Assembly: GCA_016193115.1 (NCBI GenBank)
Contig: JACPSV010000020.1
Span: 1-6,933 of the forward strand
Direction: 5' to 3'
Source: Elusimicrobiota bacterium
Lineage (GTDB): Bacteria; Elusimicrobiota; Elusimicrobia; 2-02-FULL-39-32
DNA: 6,933 nucleotides
Both the position numbers and the translations under genes were made by a program. The notes beneath the pieces were generated by a model. The model was not told the origin of the DNA and did no database searches. It worked only from the letters and a program-made list of their open reading frames with translations. Positions 1-6,933 of the stretch are shown here, one piece after another. The first letter of the stretch is position 1. Each line of letters starts with the position of its first letter.

Positions 1-3007
<3,007 letters not shown>

Positions 3008-3013
3008 CAATCC

Positions 3014-3712
3014 ATGACATCCACAGAAGCAGAAGTAAAACGGCAGTTCGTCAACTTTCGTTTCTTTAAGGTTCGGCCAGAATGGAGACGGCTGGATCCC
3101 GGTCTCCAGAAACAGGGGAAAGAGGAAGCGAATCGAGCCTTCCAGGAATATGCTTCCAAGATGATTCTGTTAAGTTACACGACGGTGGGTATCCGGTCGG
3201 AGTGCGACTTCATGTTTTGGAGGATTAGCGAGAGTCTGGAAATATTCGAAGAGATGAGCGCGCGTTTTTTTAAGACTGGTTTTGGCAAGTATGTGACGCC
3301 TGTCTACTCTTACCTCGCCATGACCAAACGATCTTCCTATATTGATAAAATCTCGCCGGAACACACAGAGTCCAGAACGCGGATCCTGCCGGGAAAATAT
3401 AAATATCTTTTTGTCTATCCTTTCGTGAAGAAGCGGGAGTGGTACCTCTTGTCTTATGAGCAGAGGCAGGCCATGATGGACGACCATATCCGGGTCGGCG
3501 GCAAATATCCTTCCGTCAAATTGAATACCACCTATTCTTTTGGGTTGGACGATCAAGAGTTTGTGCTGGCGTTTGAGACGAACGAACCCAAAGATTTTCT
3601 GGACTTGGTGATGGAACTGAGGGAATCCAAAGCTTCCAGCTACACGTTGCGGGATACCCCCACGTTCACGACGATTCGCAAACCTTTCGAGAAAATTCTG
3701 GATGATTTCTGA
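3014..3712 (+). CDS. chdC: Coproheme decarboxylase-like protein of the chlorite dismutase family (HemQ/ChdC)
   Basis: ChdC makes heme b by two oxidative decarboxylations of coproheme, the last step of the coproporphyrin-dependent heme pathway in the cytoplasm. The 232-residue product has the family N-terminus ([18 protein letters not shown], residues 10-27) and a C-terminal ferredoxin-like half containing [12 protein letters not shown] (135-146), [20 protein letters not shown] (156-175) and [13 protein letters not shown] (177-189). By comparison with Listeria/Geobacillus ChdC, Tyr135 corresponds to the radical-forming catalytic Tyr and His158 to the proximal heme ligand. The residue 13 after that His, Arg in true chlorite dismutases, is Asn171 here, which argues against chlorite dismutation. 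The start is 6 nt after gyrB with no clear Shine-Dalgarno, suggesting coupling to gyrB translation. No other heme gene is in the window, so the exact reaction is inferred from the family. Confidence 0.85.
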   Translation: MTSTEAEVKRQFVNFRFFKVRPEWRRLDPGLQKQGKEEANRAFQEYASKMILLSYTTVGIRSECDFMFWRISESLEIFEEMSARFFKTGFGKYVTPVYSYLAMTKRSSYIDKISPEHTESRTRILPGKYKYLFVYPFVKKREWYLLSYEQRQAMMDDHIRVGGKYPSVKLNTTYSFGLDDQEFVLAFETNEPKDFLDLVMELRESKASSYTLRDTPTFTTIRKPFEKILDDF

Positions 3713-4253
3713 GAGTCAGCCCGGCAAACAGATCACGGTTATCCATCCTGTCCCTCAATTCTGTCCTCTCTGCGGCGCTTCTTTAGAAGAGAAATATGTG
3801 GAAGAGGAGAACCGCAAAAGGCTGGTTTGTCCCCTCTGCCGTCAAATTGTTTATTTAAATCCAAAAATCGTGGCAGGCGTGATCCCCAGCCAGGATGGGA
3901 AGATCCTTCTTCTCCGGCGGGGAATTGAACCCGCAAAAAATGCTTGGACCTACCCGGCAGGTTTTGTAGAGTTGGGCGAAACGGTTCCGGAAGCCGCCGC
4001 GCGGGAAACGTTGGAAGAGACCGGTCTGGTCGTGAATTTGGGGCGACTCCTCGGACTTTACTCCTATTCAGACGCGGGCGTGGTGACGGTGGTCTATTTG
4101 GGAGATGTGGTGGGCGGCGTTGTGCAGACCTGTCCGGAATCGAGCGAAATCAAAACCTTTTCCGCCGGTGAAATTCCTTGGGACACCCTGGCTTTTAGAA
4201 GCACAAAAGAGGCCTTGAACGACTGGATTCGGGCACTAGGAATATCCCAATGA
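3702..4253 (+). CDS. Nudix hydrolase with N-terminal zinc ribbon
   Basis: This 183-residue protein starts with a four-Cys zinc ribbon (Cys21/Cys24 and Cys43/Cys46, CPLC twice), followed by a Nudix domain. The Nudix box is complete: Gly87, Glu93, Arg101-Glu102, Glu105-Glu106 and Gly108, in [20 protein letters not shown] and on to TGL. Nudix enzymes hydrolyse nucleoside diphosphates linked to another group. Zinc-ribbon members resemble NudC-type NADH pyrophosphatases and ADP-ribose/NADH-active relatives, but this one is short and I did not see a clear NudC SQPWPFPxS signature, so the substrate is left open. The ATG overlaps the end of the heme gene by 11 nt, with a weak GAGAA at 3689-3693. It also overlaps the next Nudix gene, so the three are probably co-translated. 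Confidence 0.88.
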   Translation: MISESQPGKQITVIHPVPQFCPLCGASLEEKYVEEENRKRLVCPLCRQIVYLNPKIVAGVIPSQDGKILLLRRGIEPAKNAWTYPAGFVELGETVPEAAARETLEETGLVVNLGRLLGLYSYSDAGVVTVVYLGDVVGGVVQTCPESSEIKTFSAGEIPWDTLAFRSTKEALNDWIRALGISQ

Positions 4254-4711
4254 GGATTTGCGCGACGCTCTGTTACGTTCAGAGAGGCGGCAAAACTTTG
4301 ATGCTGCACCGCATCAAGAAACCGAACGATATTCACGATGGCCGCTGGAACGGATTGGGCGGCAAAATGGAGTTGGAAGAGACTCCGGAAGAGTGTGTGG
4401 CGCGGGAGGTTTTGGAAGAGTCCGGACTCAAGATCAAAAATCCACAGTTAAGAGGAGTGCTGACGTTCCCTGGTTTCGACGATGAAAACGATTGGATCGT
4501 GTTTCTTTTTACCGTCCAAAAATTTACCGGTAAAATGAGAGAATGTGACGAAGGTGTCCTGCGCTGGATCCCGGACAAAGATCTGACACATCTCCATTTA
4601 TGGGATGGGGACAGACACTTCCTGCAATGGCTGAAAAAGAAAAATTTTTTCTCGGCAAAATTTGTCTATCGCAAAGGTCAGCTCAAAGATTACAATGTTC
4701 AGTTCTATTAA
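4250..4711 (+). CDS. MutT/MTH1-like Nudix hydrolase (probable 8-oxo-dGTP or related nucleotide diphosphatase)
   Basis: This 153-residue single-domain Nudix protein opens with [15 protein letters not shown] and has [20 protein letters not shown] leading into the Nudix box (Gly38, Glu44, Arg52-Glu53, Glu56-Glu57, Gly59). The segment WNGLGGKME near the box and the C-terminal [12 protein letters not shown] (117-128) resemble the MTH1/NUDT1 and bacterial MutT-like group that removes oxidised purine nucleoside triphosphates. The exact substrate is inferred. Its ATG shares an ATGA overlap with the stop of the zinc-ribbon Nudix gene and has a good AGGAA at 4238-4242, 7 nt upstream. The adjacent, independent Nudix gene suggests a nucleotide-pool cleaning pair with complementary substrates. 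Confidence 0.87.
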   Translation: MRICATLCYVQRGGKTLMLHRIKKPNDIHDGRWNGLGGKMELEETPEECVAREVLEESGLKIKNPQLRGVLTFPGFDDENDWIVFLFTVQKFTGKMRECDEGVLRWIPDKDLTHLHLWDGDRHFLQWLKKKNFFSAKFVYRKGQLKDYNVQFY

Positions 4712-4716
4712 GGGAT

Positions 4717-4721
4717 GGAGG
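4717..4721 (+). promoter_or_regulatory. Ribosome binding site of pfkA
   Basis: GGAGG lies 7 nt before the ATG at 4729, just after the TAA of the upstream Nudix gene (4709-4711). It fixes the PFK start at 4729. The reading frame is open back to an ATG at 4600, but that start is deep inside the previous gene and would add 43 residues absent from the PFK family. Confidence 0.85.
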
Positions 4722-4728
4722 CGACAGT

Positions 4729-5829
4729 ATGAAACCAATTAAGAGGATAGGGATTTTGACGGGAGGAGGTGACGCGCCCGGTTTGAACGCGGTGATTCGG
4801 GCGGTGGTGCGTTGCGCTTTGAGCAGGGGTTGGGACATCTATGGAATTCGGGAAGGGTTCGAAGGACTGCTCAATCCTGGGATGGTCCAGAAACTGAATC
4901 TTGAAGATGTTTCCGGCATACTGCGCTTGGGCGGGACGATCCTCGGGACGACCAACCGCGGGAACCCTTTCCAGCAGCCAGTCTCTTCCGGAACGAAGGC
5001 CACCAAAACCGTAGACCGATCCGATTTGGTCGTCAAGAACTTCAAAAGACTTAAACTAGACGCTTTGGTGGCTGTGGGAGGGGACGGCTCTTTAACCATT
5101 GCCCAAAAACTTTTTGAGAAAGGGATTCCAATCGTTGGTATCCCCAAAACCATTGATAACGACCTCTCGGAAACAGTGGTCACGTTCGGGTTTGACACGG
5201 CAGTTTCTACCGCTACGGACGCTCTGGATAAGCTTCACTCCACCGCGCAAAGCCATCAGCGCGTTATGTGCGTGGAAGTGATGGGCCGCTACGCCGGTTG
5301 GATAGCGCTACATTCCGGCATTGCCGGCGGCGCTAACGTCATTCTGATTCCGGAAATACCTTTCCGGATGGACCCTGTTTGCAGAAAAGTGGAGGAACGG
5401 TACAATCATGGGCCCCGATTCGCCATCCTCATCTGCGCGGAAGGAGCCATTCCTTACGGCGGTCAGATGGTCACGACCGGAGAGAAAGAAGTTGGACGGG
5501 AACATCCCCACCTGGGCGGAATCGCAGATTTTGTGGCGAAGGAAATTCAGAAAAAGACAGGGCGCGAATCGCGCAGTTTGGTGTTGGGTCACCTGCAAAG
5601 GGGTGGAGAACCCACCACGTTCGACAGACTTCTGGCGACGCGGTTGGGGGTGGGAGCCGTGGAACTGATTGAGGCGGGAAAATTTGGGCAGATGACGGCT
5701 CTGCAACCGCCGCATATAGTGCCGGTCTCCATTAAAAAAGCGATCTCCAAAATGAAAAAAGTTCCTCTGGATTCCGATGTGATCCGAGCAGCCCGGTCTT
5801 TGGGCATCTCCTTTGGAGACGAATCTTAG
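4729..5829 (+). CDS. pfkA: 6-phosphofructokinase
   Basis: PFK phosphorylates fructose 6-phosphate to fructose 1,6-bisphosphate in glycolysis. The 366-residue product shows every PFKA-family signature: [20 protein letters not shown] (7-26), GGDGS (117-121), GIPKTIDND (137-145, with catalytic Asp143), MGRYAGW (185-191), [10 protein letters not shown] (236-245) and [15 protein letters not shown] (286-300). Two residues predict the phosphate donor: Gly120 (E. coli Gly104, which allows ATP) and Lys140 (E. coli Gly124, Lys in PPi-dependent and several ATP-dependent long-type enzymes). By precedent, Gly104 with Lys124 points to ATP, as in trypanosomal PFK, but donor use is not certain. It is longer than E. 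coli PfkA (320), in line with the group III type. It follows the MutT-like gene by 17 nt and precedes moaC by 20 nt. Confidence 0.95.
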   Translation: MKPIKRIGILTGGGDAPGLNAVIRAVVRCALSRGWDIYGIREGFEGLLNPGMVQKLNLEDVSGILRLGGTILGTTNRGNPFQQPVSSGTKATKTVDRSDLVVKNFKRLKLDALVAVGGDGSLTIAQKLFEKGIPIVGIPKTIDNDLSETVVTFGFDTAVSTATDALDKLHSTAQSHQRVMCVEVMGRYAGWIALHSGIAGGANVILIPEIPFRMDPVCRKVEERYNHGPRFAILICAEGAIPYGGQMVTTGEKEVGREHPHLGGIADFVAKEIQKKTGRESRSLVLGHLQRGGEPTTFDRLLATRLGVGAVELIEAGKFGQMTALQPPHIVPVSIKKAISKMKKVPLDSDVIRAARSLGISFGDES

Positions 5830-5849
5830 CCGAACCTGCGACAATCCCA

Positions 5850-6338
5850 ATGAAAAAATTTTTCTCTCATTTGGATCCACAAGGGCATGCGCGGATGGTG
5901 GACGTTTCCTCTAAGGGCGCGACAGAACGGTTCGCACGCGCATCCGCTTTTGTACGCCTACAGCCATCCACCCTGACTGCTCTTCGTTCCGGACGGGTTC
6001 CCAAAGGAGATGTTTTAACGACGGCCAAAATTGCCGGTATCCTGGCGGCAAAGAAGACACCCGATCTCATTCCCCTCACACACCCCTTACCTCTCAGCCA
6101 TTGTGAAATCACGTTCCAATACAAACCGTCCGGCGTCTCTCTGACCGCGACCGTGAAAACGAAGGCGGAAACAGGCGTGGAAATGGAAGCCCTGACCGCG
6201 GTTTCCGTGGCGGCTCTTACGGTTTACGACATGATTAAATCCGTGGAGAAGGGCGCCCGGATTGAGACGATCCAGCTGGAAGAGAAAACCGGCGGCAAAA
6301 GCGGCCACTACAAAAGAAATGGGACAAAAAATGCTTAA
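5850..6338 (+). CDS. moaC: Cyclic pyranopterin monophosphate synthase MoaC
   Basis: MoaC acts after MoaA in molybdenum cofactor synthesis and converts the 3',8-cyclo-GTP intermediate to cyclic pyranopterin monophosphate. The 162-residue protein has the family opening [16 protein letters not shown] (7-22), [14 protein letters not shown] (51-64), [13 protein letters not shown] (73-85) and [20 protein letters not shown] (109-128). Lys52, His78, Asp127 and Lys130 align with E. coli Lys51, His77, Asp128 and Lys131 of the active site, so it should be functional. The ATG at 5850 is preferred because the LDPQG N-terminus is family-typical, although no Shine-Dalgarno is visible upstream. The next gene begins inside its last codons. 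The rest of the Moco pathway (moaA, moaD, moaE) is not in the window. Confidence 0.95.
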   Translation: MKKFFSHLDPQGHARMVDVSSKGATERFARASAFVRLQPSTLTALRSGRVPKGDVLTTAKIAGILAAKKTPDLIPLTHPLPLSHCEITFQYKPSGVSLTATVKTKAETGVEMEALTAVSVAALTVYDMIKSVEKGARIETIQLEEKTGGKSGHYKRNGTKNA

Positions 6339-6879
6339 CTCCATTCGCGTGGGAATACTCACTTGTTCAACCTCTAGGAAAGCATTGAGGGAGGATCGGA
6401 CAGGAATCGCCGTTCGGGATCTCATGGAAAAGAATCCGAATTTTGTTGGGAAGAAGAAGAGCCATGCCCATTGGGGGAAACACAAAACCCGTTTTATAGT
6501 TGTTTCTCACAAGATCGTGCCTGATAAAATACCTGCGATCACGACGGTTCTAAAAAAATGGTGCGATCAAAAAGGCCTGGATCTGGTATTGACGACTGGG
6601 GGAACAGGCTGTACTCAAACCGACGTCACTCCGGAAGCCACCCGAAAGGTGATCGAGCGCGAAGTGCCGGGCCCGGCGGAGATGATCCGTTTTTTTTCTC
6701 TGTTTAGAAATCGAGGGGAGGATAAGGTTCCGATCTCTCTCTTGTCCCGGGGCGTTTGTGGAATCCGGAGAAAAACACTCCTCCTCAATTTGCCCGGATC
6801 CCCGCGAGGAGCGCGAGAATCCTTGAGTTCGGTTCTGCCTTTGTTGCCCCATATCGTAGAACTGATGAGAAGGGATTGA
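6331..6879 (+). CDS. moaB: MoaB/MogA-type molybdopterin adenylyltransferase-like protein
   Basis: This MogA/MoaB-fold protein (182 residues from this start) is related to the enzymes that adenylylate molybdopterin before molybdenum insertion. Seen in order are [10 protein letters not shown] (7-16), [13 protein letters not shown] (21-33), [10 protein letters not shown] (84-93), the conserved DVTPEAT (98-104), [10 protein letters not shown] (111-120), [10 protein letters not shown] (137-146) and [12 protein letters not shown] (152-163), which together cover the MPT-binding loops. Compared with usual members there is an extra stretch of about 16 residues rich in Lys and His (around 41-54, [14 protein letters not shown]). 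The ATG at 6331 overlaps moaC by 8 nt and has GGGA 6 nt upstream. An ATG at 6319 would add four residues (MGQK) and is equally open. The moaC neighbour supports the Moco role. MoaB and MogA cannot be separated by sequence alone. Confidence 0.9.
   Translation: MLNSIRVGILTCSTSRKALREDRTGIAVRDLMEKNPNFVGKKKSHAHWGKHKTRFIVVSHKIVPDKIPAITTVLKKWCDQKGLDLVLTTGGTGCTQTDVTPEATRKVIEREVPGPAEMIRFFSLFRNRGEDKVPISLLSRGVCGIRRKTLLLNLPGSPRGARESLSSVLPLLPHIVELMRRD
6870..6875 (+). promoter_or_regulatory. Ribosome binding site of tmk
   Basis: AAGGGA lies 5 nt before the ATG at 6881, inside the last codons of the moaB-like gene. It supports initiation at this ATG rather than read-through. Confidence 0.7.
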
Positions 6880-6880
6880 G

Positions 6881-6933
6881 ATGAAAAGAGGAGTTTTCAT
6901 TACTCTGGAAGGATCGGACGGGTGCGGGAAAAC
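6881..6933 (+). CDS. tmk: Thymidylate kinase, N-terminal fragment (continues beyond the window)
   Basis: The 17 complete codons encode MKRGVFITLEGSDGCGK. This is the classic dTMP kinase opening, FITLEG(S/P)DGxGK, where GSDGCGK is the ATP-binding P-loop. The enzyme makes dTDP from dTMP for DNA synthesis. It starts 1 nt after the stop of the moaB-like gene, so it is in the same transcription unit. In many bacteria tmk leads into holB (DNA polymerase III delta prime), which would be expected next. Only the start is visible, so related P-loop kinases are a small residual possibility. Confidence 0.88.
   Translation, partial: MKRGVFITLEGSDGCGK

Noticed and set aside
3008..3013. A promoter or terminator between gyrB and the heme gene
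   Set aside because: Only six bases separate the genes and no hairpin or T-run is present. The same holds for the other short junctions.
3014..3712. True chlorite dismutase
   Set aside because: The distal catalytic Arg is absent (Asn171), the gene sits among housekeeping genes, and the sequence is closer to the decarboxylase type.
4600..4728. An upstream ATG at 4600 that would extend PFK by 43 residues
   Set aside because: The extension lies in another frame of the Nudix gene and resembles nothing in the PFK family, while 4729 has a good ribosome binding site and family-like [10 protein letters not shown].
6262..6330. An upstream ATG at 6262 for the moaB-like gene
   Set aside because: It would start far inside moaC and add a Lys/Arg-rich tail unlike the family. 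Starts at 6331 or 6319 fit the family N-terminus.

Overview
This window is one strand of tightly packed bacterial housekeeping genes, all on the + strand. It probably comes from an uncultivated lineage related to the PVC group (an Omnitrophota-like or Planctomycetes/Verrucomicrobia-like bacterium). That placement is tentative. It rests on the style of the GyrB C-terminal half, which reads [20 protein letters not shown] and carries a long insert after the TOPRIM domain, and on a chlorite-dismutase-family heme gene and a PFK of the 'PKTIDND' type. No 16S rRNA or tRNA is present to settle it.

Region 1 (1-3007) is the 3' part of gyrB, interrupted by two inteins. The window opens in the last ~32 residues of a first intein, which ends HN before SAKGGRDRK. 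After 82 residues of GyrB, a second, 573-residue intein begins at 344 and ends HN at 2062, immediately before the catalytic SDADVDGAH motif. This large intein has splicing blocks at both ends, two LAGLIDADG motifs with intact acidic residues, and, unusually, an XRE/Cro-type helix-turn-helix segment in the middle. Both inteins lie beside the metal-binding motifs of the TOPRIM active site, so gyrase should be inactive until both are spliced out.

Region 2 (3014-4711) holds three overlapping or nearly overlapping genes: a coproheme decarboxylase-like (HemQ/ChdC) protein, a zinc-ribbon Nudix hydrolase, and a MutT/MTH1-like Nudix hydrolase. Region 3 (4729-5829) is a 6-phosphofructokinase with its own good ribosome binding site. 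Region 4 (5850-6879) is a moaC-moaB/mogA pair for molybdenum cofactor synthesis, and the window ends in the first 17 codons of thymidylate kinase (tmk).

The junctions are 6 nt, an 11-nt overlap, a 4-nt ATGA overlap, 17 nt, 20 nt, an 8-nt overlap and 1 nt. This leaves no room for terminators or ordinary promoters, so gyrB through tmk looks like one transcription unit linking DNA topology, nucleotide-pool cleaning and dTTP supply, heme, glycolysis and Moco. No non-coding stretch exceeds 20 nt, and I saw no RNA genes, CRISPR arrays, insertion sequences or terminators.
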